Assembly: GCF_045679555.1 (NCBI RefSeq)
Contig: NC_092087.1
Span: 23,026,925-23,090,924, forward strand
From: Salvelinus alpinus
Taxonomy: Eukaryota; Chordata; Actinopteri; Salmoniformes; Salmonidae
Length of the DNA: 64,000 nucleotides
Direction of reading: 5' to 3'
A model generated the notes under the pieces. It was given only the letters and a program-made list of their open reading frames with translations, ran no database searches and was not told the DNA's origin. A program made the position numbers and the translations under genes. This document shows positions 1-12,260 of this stretch, piece by piece (positions within the stretch are counted from its first letter, which is position 1; each line of letters opens with the position of its first letter).

Positions 1-409
1 ATCATGCTAGCTAGTCTTGGGTGTTAGCCTGGGAGAAGTTACAGGAGAGATTGGTGGGACGAATGTAACAAATGTAAAATGATTAACTTTTAAGCATTGT
101 CTCCTCTAGTTCATACTGCTTTTATAACGTTAGAAAAGTATCAACAAGTGACTGAGTGCTTGAAAATTATATATGACATCATTAGAATTATGCCTTGGAT
201 CAGCTTCTCACAAACTTTTATCAACAGGTTAGTGGTTAAAAATATATATCTTTATGATTCTGGTGGTCAATTACCTTATGTCAATCCATAGAAGTGTGAT
301 GAGCATGATGAGTTTGCCATTTGTGAAGAGAATAAAGACATTTATTCTATCAAGACACGAGGAGCGCGCATGACAAGGATAACATTGTCAAATGTATTTA
401 TAAAGCAGA
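1..409. other. Unassigned AT-rich DNA
   Basis: No gene, exon or repeat boundary recognised. Short open frames here lack codon structure or family motifs. Confidence 0.4.
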
Positions 410-800
410 TGTCACAAAGTGCTATACAGAAACCCAGCCTTAAACCCCAAACAGCAAGCAATGCAGATGTAGAAGCACGGTGGCTAGGAAAAACTCCCTA
501 GAAAGGCAGGAACCTTGGAAGAAACCTAGAGAGGAACCTGGCTCTAAGGGGTGGCCAGTCCTCTTCTGGCTGTGCCGGGTGGAGATTATAAGAGTACATG
601 GTCATTTAAGGCCAGATTGATATTCAAGATGTTCAAACATCCAGCAGGGTCAAATAATAATCACAGTGGTTGTAGAGGGTGCAACAGGTCAGTACCTCAA
701 GAGTAAATGTCATTTGGCTTTTCATAGCCAAGCATTCAGAGGTCGAGACAGCAGGTGCGGTAGAGAGAGAGAGAGAGAGAGTTGAAAACAGCAAGACAGA
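410..800. repeat. Abundant salmonid interspersed repeat, fragment
   Basis: Carries the blocks AAACCCAGCCTTAAACCCC, GAAGCACGGTGGCTAGGAAA and GGCCAGTCCTCTTCTGGCTG, shared with 9438-10761 in this window. It ends near a GA-repeat run. It belongs to a repeat family common in salmonid genomes, and I do not assign a superfamily. Confidence 0.7.
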
Positions 801-1027
801 TATGGTGCACTTCTCACCAGCTGTTACTTCTGTCCCAAGGCTGTGTTACGCCCGCCCCGTAGGCAGGTACAAAGGTAACGTTGCGGTAGATCTCTTCTAT
901 TTAATTTAAACTCATTTACACTAGAAATAAAATTACTAGTAGAGGGCATGTATAAGTTATTTGTCATAAAATACGGTGTCTCTAGCTCTATCGATCTCTG
1001 AGTAATTAGGGAAAAAAGTGTTACTTT

Positions 1028-2058
1028 CGTCCCAGTTCTTCCCGATGACAAGCATACTCATAACATGATGCAGCCACCACCATGCTTGAAAATCAATCAA
1101 ATCAAATCAAATTTTATTGGTCACATACACATATTTAGCAGATGTTATTGCGGGTGTAGCGAAATGTTTGTGAAGAACAGTCCTCAGTGATGTGTTTTGT
1201 TGGATTTTCCCCAAACATAACGCTTTGTATTCAGGACAAAAAGTTAATTTCATTGACACATTTTTGGCAGTATTACTTTAGTGCCTTATTGCAAACTGGA
1301 TGCATGTTTTGGAATATTTTTATTCTGTACAAGCATCCTTCTTTTCACTCTGTCATTTATGTTAGTATTGCGGAGTAACTACAATCTTGTTGATCCATTC
1401 TTAGTTATCGCCTATCACAGCCATTAAACTCTGTAACTGTTTTAAAATCACCATTGGCCTCATGGTGAAATCCCTGAGTATGTCCCTTCCTCACCGGCAG
1501 CTGAGTTAGGAAGGGCGCCTGTATTTTTGTAGTGACTGGGTGTATTGATACACCATCCAAAGTGTAATTAAAAACTGCTCCATGCTCAAAGGGATATTCA
1601 ATGCCTGCTTTTTTTTACCCATCTACCAATAGGTGCCCGTCTTTGCGAACCTTTGGCAAACGTCCCTGGTCTTTGTGGTTGAATCTTTGCTTGAAATTCA
1701 CTGCTCGACTAATAGTTGTATGTGTGTGGTACAGAGATGGAGTAGACATTTAAAAATCATGTTAAACACTATTATTGCACACAGAGTGAGTCCATGCAAC
1801 TCATGTGACTTGTTAAGTACTTTTTTAGGCTTGCCATAACAAAAGTGTTGAATACTTATTGACTCAAGGCATTTCAGTTTTACATTTTTTATTAGTTTGT
1901 AAAAATTTATCAAAACATAATTCCCCTTCGACATTATGGGGTATTGTGTGTAGATCAGTGACACACAATCTCAATTTAATCAATTTTAAATGCAGGCTGT
2001 AACACAACAAAATGTGGCAAAAGTCAAGGGTTGTGAATACTTTCTGAAGGCACTGTAC
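1028..2058. mobile_element. Tc1/mariner-derived non-coding repeat
   Basis: Its right end (AAAATGTGGCAAAAGTCAAG, GAATACTTTCTGAAGGCACTG) has the same terminal pattern as the Tc1 element at 39458-42405. No transposase frame survives. A short Rex1-like LINE tail (ATTTTATTGGTCACATACAC) is embedded at about 1090-1180. Confidence 0.6.
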
Positions 2059-2088
2059 CTATTGAAGAGAAGTCATGTCAAGGCTGCA

Positions 2089-2335
<247 letters not shown>

Positions 2336-3086
2336 TCTTTTATACATTGTGAATTCGGAAAGAGTGGGACATCATATAAACTGGGACAGCTTAATCCTGA
2401 TGCATTTATTTCTTGGTCTGACAAGAGAAAATCTAAACTATTGTCACTAAGCTCTTGCAGAGAAACCACATAATCAAAATCACATCACTTCATTGGTATG
2501 ACATAGAGGTGGGCAGAGCAATATTCCAACAGGTTGCTCACCCCGCAAAGCACACGGTAAGATCAGTGACATAGCTTTTTTTCTGTTTTAATGTTAAGGT
2601 TATAAAGCCATGTCATAAATAATGCACAGTGCCACATTGTGATATAAATGTGCATACTATGTACTGGTTACTCAAAATACATGAAAAAGTTGCCAATTTT
2701 ATATTTACATTTTATAATTATGTCTTTTTTTTTAGTTGTCCTGCTTTCCCAACCATAGCTAGCTAAAGTAGGACAACATGGAGTAGATAAATTGGGACAG
2801 TGTTATAGGCTTTTCCAATGGAGGTAAGAGATCCCCCTGTACATTGGTTAGGCAAGGCTCTGGTTCTTGAAGTACTATATCCTGTTAAAAAAATATTGTA
2901 GTACTGTTATTAGTACTGATATTTGAGTGAATTCAGAAAAAGTGGGACACTTTTTTCATTGCTGTCCTCTGTAACTTCTTCAGACATCTATCCAAAATAT
3001 TAGCCCAACACATTATACATGTCTGAAATCCTCACTGTTTCCTATTCACACAAAATGTAATTGTCATTAGGGTACAATTAGAACTA
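2336..3086. other. Unassigned non-coding DNA
   Basis: AT-rich with no recognised gene or repeat ends. Confidence 0.4.
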
Positions 3087-4254
3087 CACTACAGGTCAAA
3101 TGTTTTAGAACATTTTTTTTATTTTTACAATTGTCTACATTGTAGAATAATAGTGAAGACATCAAAACTATGAAATAACACATATGGAATCATGTAGTAA
3201 CCAGAAATATGTGTTCAACAAATCAAAATATATTTTATATTTGAGATTCTTCAAATAGCCACCCTTTGCACACTCTTGGCATTCTCTCAACCAGCTTCAT
3301 GAGGTAGTCACCTGGAATACATTTAAATTACCAGGTGTGCCTTCTTAAAAGATAATTTGTGGAATTTCTTTCCTTCTTAATGCGTTTGAGCCAATCAGTT
3401 GTGTTGTGACAAGGTTGGGGGGGTATACAGAAGATAGCCCTATTTGGTAAAACACCAAGTCCATATTATGTCAAGAACAGCTCAAATAAGCAAAGGGAAA
3501 CAACAGTCCATCATTACTTTAAGACATGAAGGTCAGTCACTACGGGAACATTTCAAAAACGTTTAAAGTTTCTTCAAGTGCAGTCGCAAAAATCATCAAG
3601 CGCTACGATGAAACTGGCTCTCATGAGGACCGCCACAGGAATGGAAGACTCAGAGTTACCTCTGCTGCAGAGGATAAGTTCATTACAGTTACCAGCCTCA
3701 GAAATTGCATTCCAAATAAATGCTTCACAGAGTTCAAGTAACAGACACATCTCAACATCAACTGTTCAGAGGAGACTGTGTGAATCAGGCCTTCGTGGTC
3801 AATTTGCTGCAAAGAAACCACTACTAAAGGACACCACAATAATAAGAAGAGACTTGCTTGGGCCAAGAAACACGAGCAATGGACATTAGACCGGTGGAAA
3901 TCTGTTCTTTGGTCTGGAGTCCAAATTGGAGATTTTTGGTTCCAATCACCATGTCTTTGTGAGACGCGGTGTGGGTGAACAGATTATCTCCGCACGTGTA
4001 TTTCCCACCGTAAAGAATGGGGGAGGAGGTGTTATGGTTTGGGGATGCTTTGCTGGTGACACTGTCTGTGATTTATTTAGAATTCCAAGCATACTTAACC
4101 AGCATGGTTACCACAGCATTCTGCAGCGATACACCATCCCATCTGGTTTGGGCTTAGTGGGACTATCATTTGTTATTCTACAATGTAGAAAATAGTAAAA
4201 AATAAATAAAAACCCTTGAATGAGTAGGTGTTCTAAAACTTTTGACCGGTAGTG
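3087..4254 (+). mobile_element. Tc1-like transposon, defective, with TIRs and TA duplication
   Basis: Terminal inverted repeats (CACTACAGGTCAAATGTTTT at left, matching the right end in reverse) are flanked by TA at 3085-3086 and 4255-4256. Inside are broken transposase pieces: the helix-turn-helix part ([20 protein letters not shown]) near 3526-3741 and part of the catalytic domain ([14 protein letters not shown]) near 3926-4195. Frames are shifted and the C-terminal catalytic part is deleted, so it cannot encode an active enzyme. Confidence 0.9.
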
Positions 4255-5576
4255 TATAATAATGGTGTCTCAGTCTACCAAATGTGAACTGAAAATATGG
4301 GTTTGACTCAGTGTACACAAATGTGTCATCGGTGAATATATCAACATGTTTTTTTTAATGATTAGGAAACATGTTAAGGATTTCAGAAATGTATCTTGTG
4401 TTGCGCTAATATGTTGCATAGATTTCGAAAGAGGTTACAGAAGCTGGAAATGCAAAAAGTGGGCCACTTAAACCGAATTCACCCTATTTGTTCAACTACC
4501 AAGACAATTTATATTTGAAAGTCATACTTGACATAGCATATAAGCATTTTACTGCACCTTTTATACCTGATGCAAACTGTACTTGACAAAAACTATTTGA
4601 TACAGATTTAATACAGACTTTTAAATATTCAATTAGTAATTTCATCATGTTCAACGTGATATTGGCATCAGTAACTGAGTTGTAGGGTTAAAGGCTTCAG
4701 CATGCTTCACTTCGGCTGGCGAACTGAGAGAGAGTGCTCGCATGAAAATACCTTAGTTTGAAAAACGAGAAAAAAACCCGGCTATAGTGCTGCTTGTCCA
4801 TTTTAAGACGACGTTGCCAGTATACACGTCCCCAAAACAGTCTGAATTAATCTATGATAACTAAATAAATATTTCATTGATTTTTACGGTTTTGCCGAGG
4901 AGATCTTAGTCGCGCAATTTTATATCGAACTAACATGTTTGGTGCAGTATTTATCAATGAAAGAAATGTGCATGAAAACGAGTCGTCTCTCGTTAAAGAG
5001 GAAGGCTTGCGCTACGGGGGCGAGCACATGCGCAGATCAAATACACCATTAAACGGTTTACATGTCCTAATAATTCGAAAGATCGATTAAAACACCTGGT
5101 TTTCTAAGCAACGTATTCTTACTTCGATTTTGACTTTAGGCCGATTAAGATAAACAGATTACGGTGTTTACATAACTATTTCCATACTCGGCCTACAGCC
5201 ATCAACAGTTTAATATCGAATTATTAGTGTGCATGTGAAATCTAGCTCAGACAGCCCATAGCATAGTGCATGGGCGCTAGATCTGCACTATCGGTTGCCT
5301 AGGCTAGTTCAAATCCAATTAAAATGTTGTTGGTCGACTAGTAGGCATAGCCCAGTCTAATTACAAGTGAGACTTTTGGTGAGTATTTTTCTCATATCGC
5401 CAGCGATACTTATGAGAATAATTTAATTTGCTGAAAAAACTTTTCATAACTAGCCTAGTAAGATTTCAGTTAATTATTTTGCACCTGGCAATTAGCTTAC
5501 TGCTAACGTTACCAGTTGAACTAATTAGCTTGGCCTAGTGTGGCTAGATATCCACGTGTGTGTAGATATATATATA
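4255..5576. other. Unique-looking gap upstream of zmynd8; possible distal promoter
   Basis: About 1.3 kb without recognised repeats, more CpG-containing than its surroundings near 4690-5060, with ACATGCGCAG (NRF1-like) at about 5026. A distal zmynd8 promoter or first exon could lie here. There is no direct evidence. Confidence 0.2.
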
Positions 5577-7876
5577 TATTCAGCAAAAAAAGAAACGTCC
5601 TCTCACTGTCATGCGTTTATTTTCAGCAAACTTAACATGTGTAAATATTTGTATGAACATAAGATTCAACAACAGAGACATAAACTTAACAAGTTCCATA
5701 GACATGTGACTAACAGAAATGGAATAATGTGTCCCTGAACAAAGGGGAGAGGGGGGGTCAAAAGTAACAGTCAGTATCTGGTCTGGCCACCAGCTGCATT
5801 AAGTACTGCAGTGCATCTCCTCATGGACTGCACCAGATTTGCCAGTTCTTGCTGTGAGATGTTACCCGACTCTTCCACCAAGGCACCTGCAAGTTCCCGG
5901 ACATTTCTGGGGGTAATGGCCCTAGCCCTCACCCTCCGATCCAACAGGTCCCTGTTACGCACGCCTCTGAGAAGAGGGAACGCAACTCCCTGCTACAACC
6001 CAACTCTCTGTGAAGTGCAAGAGGTATGAACTGTAGGTGGGAGAAAGGACGACAAAGGCAGAATTTACCGTTTACTAGGATTTATTTCCTACACAGTAAG
6101 ATGGGGAAAAGGGGCTGGACGGATCCAAAGCAAAGAAAGTAAATATCAAAGCTCCCCCTCTCCTATCTAACCTGCCTACTCACTTAACTTAACACCATCT
6201 GGTGCCCTAAACCAAAATACAGGGGGTGGTCCGCCCAGGTCTTCCCTAGTGTGCCTAGACAATGAATATACTACAGGTATATGTATGCCCGCGGGCCTCT
6301 TGCCTAAGCACTCCCTAAGTGCCTTCCCCTTCCCCCCTGGGAACAAATGAAACAGAATAATTATTAACAATTTCACAAACACTCACAAACACAGGACATA
6401 GCAAAGCTGCTACCAACAACAACTAATATAGTACATACCAACACTTTCTGATACACAACCAACACTATACAAAATATTCAATTCTATCTCTGATCTCTTC
6501 TCTCTCTAATGATCTCTCCAAAACATTCAATCTCCCTCTAATCTCTTCTCATGATCTCATCTCCTTTCTTCTGAACAGAACACTGGCTTTTATATCTTCA
6601 GGTGGTAATGGTGATTAGAGTCAGCTGCTTCTTGACGAGGGGGCGGGGTCAGCTCCAATCATCAATTAGCCTGGGGTCGACCAATCAGCTGCTTGGGGAG
6701 TTACAGGAGTCTATCTCCTGAAACACACACACTCAAATACAAAAGCTACAACACAGAAACTGGGGAACGTAACAGTCCCAGACTTGCTCAATAGGATTGA
6801 GATCCGGGCTCTTCGCTGGCCATGGCAGAACACAACATTCCTGTCTTGCAGGAAATCACGCACAGAATGAACAGTATGGCTGGTGGCATTGTCATGCTGG
6901 TGGGTCATGTCATGATGAGCCTGCAGGAAGGGTACCACATGAGGGAGGAGGATGTCTTCCCTGTAACGCACAGTGTTGAAATTGCCTGCAATGACAACAA
7001 GTTCAGTCCGATGATGCTGTGACACACCGCCCCAGACCATGACGGACCCTCCACCTCCAAATCGACCCCGTTCCAGAGTACAGGCCTTGGTGTAACGCTC
7101 ATTCCTTCAACGATAAATGCGAATCCGACCATCACCCATGGTTCGACAAAACCGCGACTCATCAGTGAAGAGCACTTTTTGCCAGTCCTGTCTGGTCCAG
7201 CAACGGTGGGTTTGTGCCCATAGGTGACGTCGTTGCCGGTGATGTCTGGTGAGGACCTGCCTTTACAACAGGCCTACAAGCCCTCAGTCCAGCCTCTCTC
7301 AGCCTATTGTGAACAGTCTGAGCACTGATGGAGGGATTGTGCGTTTCTGGTGTAACTCGGGCAGTTGTTGTTGCCATCCAGTACCTGTCCTGCAGGTGTG
7401 ATGTTCGGATGTACTGATCCTGTGCAGGTGTTGTTACACGTGGTCTGCCACTGCGAGGACGATCAGCTGTCCGTGTAGCGCTGTCTTAGGCATCTCACAG
7501 TACGGACATTAAAATGTATTGCCCTGGCCACATCTGCAGTCCTCATGCCTCCTTGCAGCATGCCTAAGGCACGTTCACGCAGATGAGCAGGGACCCTGGG
7601 CATCTTTCTTTTGGTGTTTTTCAGAGTCAGTAGAAAGGCCTCTTTAGTGTCCTAAGTTTTCATAACTGTGATTTTATTGTCTACCGTCTGTAAGCTGTTA
7701 GTGTCTTAACGACCGTTCCACAGGTGCATGTTCATTAATTGTTTATGGTTAATTGAAGCATGGGAAACAGTGTTTAAACCCTTTACAATGAAGATCTGTG
7801 AAGTTATTTGGATTTTTACGAATTATCTTTGAAAGACAGGGTCCTGAAAAAGGGACGTTTCTTTTTTTGCTGAGTT
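5577..7876 (-). mobile_element. Tc1-like transposon split by a solo LTR
   Basis: The ends CAGCAAAAAAAGAAACGTCC (left) and its inverse GGGACGTTTCTTTTTTTGCTG (right) are flanked by TA. The transposase is on the - strand, starting at 7603 (MPRVPAHLRERALGM), with DNA-binding segments and a catalytic part (MVWGGVSQHHRTELVVI, QHDNATSHT) in shifted frames. The element is dead. An 822-bp LTR interrupts it at 5953-6774. Confidence 0.9.
5953..6774 (-). mobile_element. Solo LTR of an LTR retrotransposon
   Basis: Begins TGTTACG and ends CGTAACA, with the 5-bp target duplication GTCCC at 5948-5952 and 6775-6779. On the - strand a TATAAAAGCCAG box lies in the middle, as in LTR promoters. No internal gag-pol region is present, so the body was probably lost by recombination between the two LTRs. 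Gypsy type is likely but not shown. Confidence 0.88.
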
Positions 7877-8422
7877 TACATACAGTCCCAGTCAAAAGAT
7901 TGGACACATCTACTCATTCAAGGGTTTTTCTTTATTTTTTACTATTTTCTACATTGTAGAATAATAGTGAAGACATCAAAACTATGAAATGAGACATATG
8001 GAATCAGGTAGTAACCAGAAATGTGTTAAACAAATCAAATTATATTTCAGATTCTTCAAAGTAGCCACCCTTTGCCTTGATGACAGCTGTGCACACTTTT
8101 CATTCTCTCAACCAGCTTCATCTGGAATGCTTTTCCAACAGTCTTGAAGGAGTACCCACATATGCTGAGCACTTGTTGGCTGCTTTTCCTTCACTCTGCG
8201 GTCCAACTCATCCCAAACCATCTCAATTGGGTTGAGGTCAGGTGATTGTGGAGGCCAGGTCATCTGATGCAGCACTCCATCCCTCTCCTCTTGGTCAAAT
8301 AGCCCTTACATAGCCTGTAGGTGTGTTGGGTCTTTGTCTTGTTGAAAAACAAATGATAGTCCCAGTAAGCCCAAACCAGATGGGATTGCGCATCGCTGCA
8401 GTAAATACGAATTTGTTCTTAG

Positions 8423-9433
8423 CCTCTCTTAGGTACGTGAGACGTTAGCGTCCCACCTCTTCAACAGCCAGTGAAACTGCTGGGCGCCAAATTCAAATAC
8501 AGAAATACTCATTATAAAAATTCAGAAAACAAAACCTATTTTACATAGGTTTAAAGATTAACTTCTTGTGAATCCAACCACGGTGTCAGATTTAAAAAAT
8601 GCTTTACGGCGAAAGCATACCTTACGATTATTTGAGAACATAGCCAAGCAGACAAATCATTACAAACAGTAACCAGCCAAGTAGAAGAGTTACACAAGTC
8701 AGAAATAGAGATAAAATTAATCCCTTACCTTTGATGATCTTCATATGGTTGCACTCAGCAGACATTAATTTACTCAATAAATGTTCCTTTTGTTCGATAA
8801 AGTCTCTTTATATCCAAAACCTCTGTTTTGTTTGCGCGTTTTCTTCAGTAATCCACAGGCTCAAACGCAGTCAAAACAGGCAGACAAAAAAATCCAAATT
8901 GTATCCGTAAAGTTCATAGAAACATGTCAAACGATGTTTTTATTCAATCCTCAGGTTGTTTTTAGCCTAAATAATCGATAATATTTCAACCAGACAATAA
9001 CGTTGTCAATATGAAAGGTAAACAAGAAAGGCACTCTTGGTCGCGCATGAAAAAGCTCTGTAACACTTTAGGGTCCACTCATTCAGACTGCTCTTACTTC
9101 CTTATTTTTCAGAATACAAGCCTGAAACAATTTCTAAAGACTGTTGACATTTTAGTCCTAAGTCAATGGATACTGTAATGGCATTGAATAGAAAACTATA
9201 AAAACAAAAACAAAACTACTTCCCGAATGGATTTTTCTCAGGTTTTCGCCTGCCAAATCAGTTCTGTTATACTCACAGACACTATTTTAACAGTTTTGGA
9301 ATCTTTAGAGTGTTTTCTATCCAAATCTACCAGTTATATGCATATCATATCTTCTGGGCCCGAGAAGCAGGCAGTTTATTTTGGGCATGCTTTTCATCCA
9401 AAATTCTGAATGCTGCCCCCTACCCTAGAGAAG
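8423..9433. mobile_element. Non-autonomous DNA element with imperfect TIRs and TTAG flanks
   Basis: The left end CCTCTCTTAGGTACGTG is an imperfect inverse of the right end CCCCCTACCCTAGAGAAG. TTAG flanks both sides (8419-8422, 9434-9437), resembling a piggyBac-like TTAA site. No transposase is encoded. It is of a type common in salmonid genomes; the superfamily is a guess. Confidence 0.6.
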
Positions 9434-9437
9434 TTAG

Positions 9438-10761
9438 TTCAATCAATCAATCAATTTTATTTTATATAGCCCTTCGTACATCAGCTAATATCTCGAAGTG
9501 CTGTACAGACACCCAGCCTAAAACCCCAAACAGCTAGTAATGCAGGTGTAGAAGCACGGTGGCTAGGAAAAACTCCCTAGAAAGGCCAAAACCTAGGAAG
9601 AAACCTAGAGAGGAACCAGGCTATGAGGGGTGGCCAGTCCTCTTCTGGCTGTGCCGGGTGGAGATTATAACAGAACTATGCCAAGATGTTCAAAAATGTT
9701 CATAAGTGACAAGCATGGTCAAATAATAATCATGAATCATTTTCAGTTGGCTTTTCATAGCCGATCATCAAGAGTTGAAAAACAACAGGTCTGGGACAGG
9801 TGGCGGTTCCATAACCGCAGGCAGAACAGCTGAAACTGGAATAGCAGCAAGGCCAGGCGGACTGGCGACAGCAAGGAGTCACCACGGGCGGCAGTCCCGA
9901 CGCATGGTCCTAGGGCCCAGGTCCTCCGAGAGAAAGAAAGAGAGAAGGAGAAAATTAGAGAGAGCCAAGATTTTCAAAATGTTCATAAATGACAAGCATG
10001 GTCAAATAATAATCAGGAATAAATCTCAGTTGGCTTTTCATAGCCGATCATTAAGAGTTGAAAACAGCAGGTCTGGGACAGGTAGGGGTTCCATAACCGC
10101 AGGCAGAACAGTTGAAACTGGAATAGCAGCAAGGCCAGGCGGACTGGGGACAGCAAGGAGTCACCACGGCCGGTAGTCCCGACGTATGGTCCTAGGGCTC
10201 AGGTCCTCCGAGAGAAAGAAAGAGAGAAGGAGAAAATTAGAGAGAGCCAAGATTTTCAAAATGTTCATAAATGACAAGCATGGTCAAATAATAATCAGGA
10301 ATAAATCTCAGTTGGCTTTTCATAGCCGATCATTAAGAGTTGAAAACAGCAGGTCTGGGACAGGTAGGGGTTCCGTAACCGCAGGCAGAACAGTTGAAAC
10401 TGGAATAGCAGCAAGGCCAGGCGGACTGGGGACAGCAAGGTGTCATCATGCCCGGTAGTCCTGACGTATGGTCCTAGGGCTCAGGTTCTCAGAGAGAAAG
10501 AGAGAACGAGAGAATTAGAGAGAGCATACTTAAATTCACACAGGACACTGGATAAGACAGGAGAAGTACTCCAGGTAACCAACTGACCCTAGCCCCCCGA
10601 CACATAAACTACTGCAGCATAAATACTGGAGGCTGAGACAGGAGCGGTCAGGAGACACTGTGGCCCCATCCGAAGAAACCCCCGGACAGGGCCAAACAGG
10701 AAGGATATAACCCCACCCACTTTGCCAAAGCACAGCCCCCGCACCACTAGAGGGAGTTGAC
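9438..10761. repeat. Salmonid interspersed repeat with an internal tandem array
   Basis: Starts with a CAAT run and TTTATATAGCCCTTCGTACA, and contains the GGTGGCTAGGAAAAACTCCC block also seen at 410-800. It ends near CCACTAGAGGGAGTTGACTTAG. The unit at 9698-10510 is triplicated. Open frames in it reflect the tandem units, not a gene. Confidence 0.7.
9698..10510. repeat. Tandem array, about 3 units of 282-283 bp
   Basis: The landmark GTTCATAA(G/A)TGACAAGCATGG occurs at 9698, 9981 and 10263. Units two and three are nearly identical, and the first is more diverged. Confidence 0.92.
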
Positions 10762-11520
10762 TTAGACTTGCCTAGTTAAATAAAGGTTAAATAAAAAAGT
10801 TGTGGTTTCTTTGCAGCAATTCGACCGTGAAGGCCTGATTCACGCAATCTCCTCTGAACAGTTAATGTTGAGATGTCTGTTACTTGAACTCTGTGAAGCA
10901 TTTATTTGGGCTGCAATCTGAGGTGCAGTTAACTCTAATGAAATTATCCTCTGCAGCAGAGGTAACGCTGGGTCTTCCTTTCCTGTGGCGGTACTCATTA
11001 GAGCCAGCTTCATCATAGTGCTTGATGGTTTTTGCGACTGCACTTGAAGAAACTTTAAAAGTTCTTGAAATTTTCCGCATTGACTGACCTCCATGTCTAA
11101 GTAATGATGGATTGTGGTTTCTCTTTGCTAATTTGAGCTGTTCTTACAATAATATGGACTTGGTCTTTTACCAAATAGGGCTTTCTTCTGTATTCCACCC
11201 CTACCTTGTCACAACACAACTGATTGGCTGAAATATGTTAAGAAGGAAAGAAATTACACTATTTTGCTATGAACAAGACACACCTGTTAATTGAAATGTA
11301 TTGCAGGTGACTACCTCATGAAGCTGGACTTGACTTGAAGAATCTCAAATATGAAATATATTTTGGTTTGTTGAACACTTTTGTTTGGTTACTACATGAT
11401 TCCATATGTGTTATTTAATAGTTTTGATGTCTTCACTATTATTCTACAACGTAGAAAATAGTCAAAATAAAGAAAAACCCTTGAAGTAGTAAGTGTGTCC
11501 AAACCTTTGACTTATATATA

Positions 11521-12029
11521 CAGCTGACTAAATTGTTAATAGCCTTTGTCGTTTCAAAGAAGTATGACTTTTAATGTAAATACATTTTATCTGTTGCAAC
11601 TCGCTAAGAGGTCAGGGAGGGGTGACATCATACAATGCCTTTTCACATTTGGCTCCACAAGAGGTCACTGTTCTCTTTCAGGTTCGGCAGAACTACAGCT
11701 CTTGGCTACACCTATTAATATATATATATATATAAATATATAAATATATGTTTTACAGTCTATGGTCTACAAAGTGCCAACAATGAACAATGGAGCTGTC
11801 TATTCAGGCAAAAGGGACGAGGCAAAATGTCTCACGGTTAATAAACTGGTACCCTGTGTAGTTTCAGCAAATGTAATGTGCCATTCAGTGTACCGATGAG
11901 GGCAAAAATAAAATGTGATAGGCACAGGGACCTAGGCACTACTGTACATTGTCAAACTGCAGAGAGGAATACCCTACTTTTAAAAATGTTTTATTAACCC
12001 CGTATTTCATTTAATTTGATTTCTACTAT
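11521..12029. other. Unassigned non-coding DNA
   Basis: Contains an AT-dinucleotide run near 11715-11745 but nothing else recognised. Confidence 0.4.
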
Positions 12030-12260
12030 CGGCTCCCGAGTGGCGCAGCGGTCTAAGGCATTGCATCTCAGTGCAAGAGGCATCACTACAGTCCCTGGTT
12101 TGAATCCCAGCTGTATCACATCTGGCCGTGATTGGGAGCCCCATAGGGTGGTTTACAATTGGCCCAGCGTCGTCTGGGTTTGGCCGGAGTAGGCCGTCAT
12201 TGTAAATAAGAATTTGTTCTTAACTGACTTGCCTAGTTAAATAAAGGTAAAGAAAAAAAA
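12030..12260 (+). mobile_element. tRNA-derived SINE
   Basis: The tRNA-like head CGGCTCCCGAGTGGCGCAGC has an A box near 12041-12057 and a B box GGTTTGAATCC at 12097-12107. A unique body follows, then the tail GAATTTGTTCTTAACTGACT and TTAAATAAAGGTAAAG. It is a salmonid SINE; I do not assign the subfamily. Its tail matches that of the antisense LINE at 29278-31125. Confidence 0.9.

Larger units (their letters stand above)
7883..11520 (-). mobile_element. Tc1-like transposon, interrupted by other repeats
   Basis: The left end (CAGTCCCAGTCAAAAGATTG) and left third run from 7883 to about 8400. The right part, with antisense transposase segments (SKTFKV-like helix-turn-helix near 10880-11080), runs from about 10800 to 11520 and ends GTGTCCAAACCTTTGAC. 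Comparison with the element at 48553 shows about 270-300 bases missing at the break, which now holds 8400-10800. Confidence 0.75.

Noticed and set aside
9775..10458. Arg/Ser-rich frames of 133 and 90 codons
   Set aside because: Read from the 282-bp tandem repeat units and not conserved as a protein.
9698..10510. Possible CRISPR-like array
   Set aside because: Units of 282 bp without spacers, in a vertebrate repeat.
12030..12110. Possible functional tRNA-Leu gene
   Set aside because: Head of a SINE with body and tail; it does not form a full tRNA.
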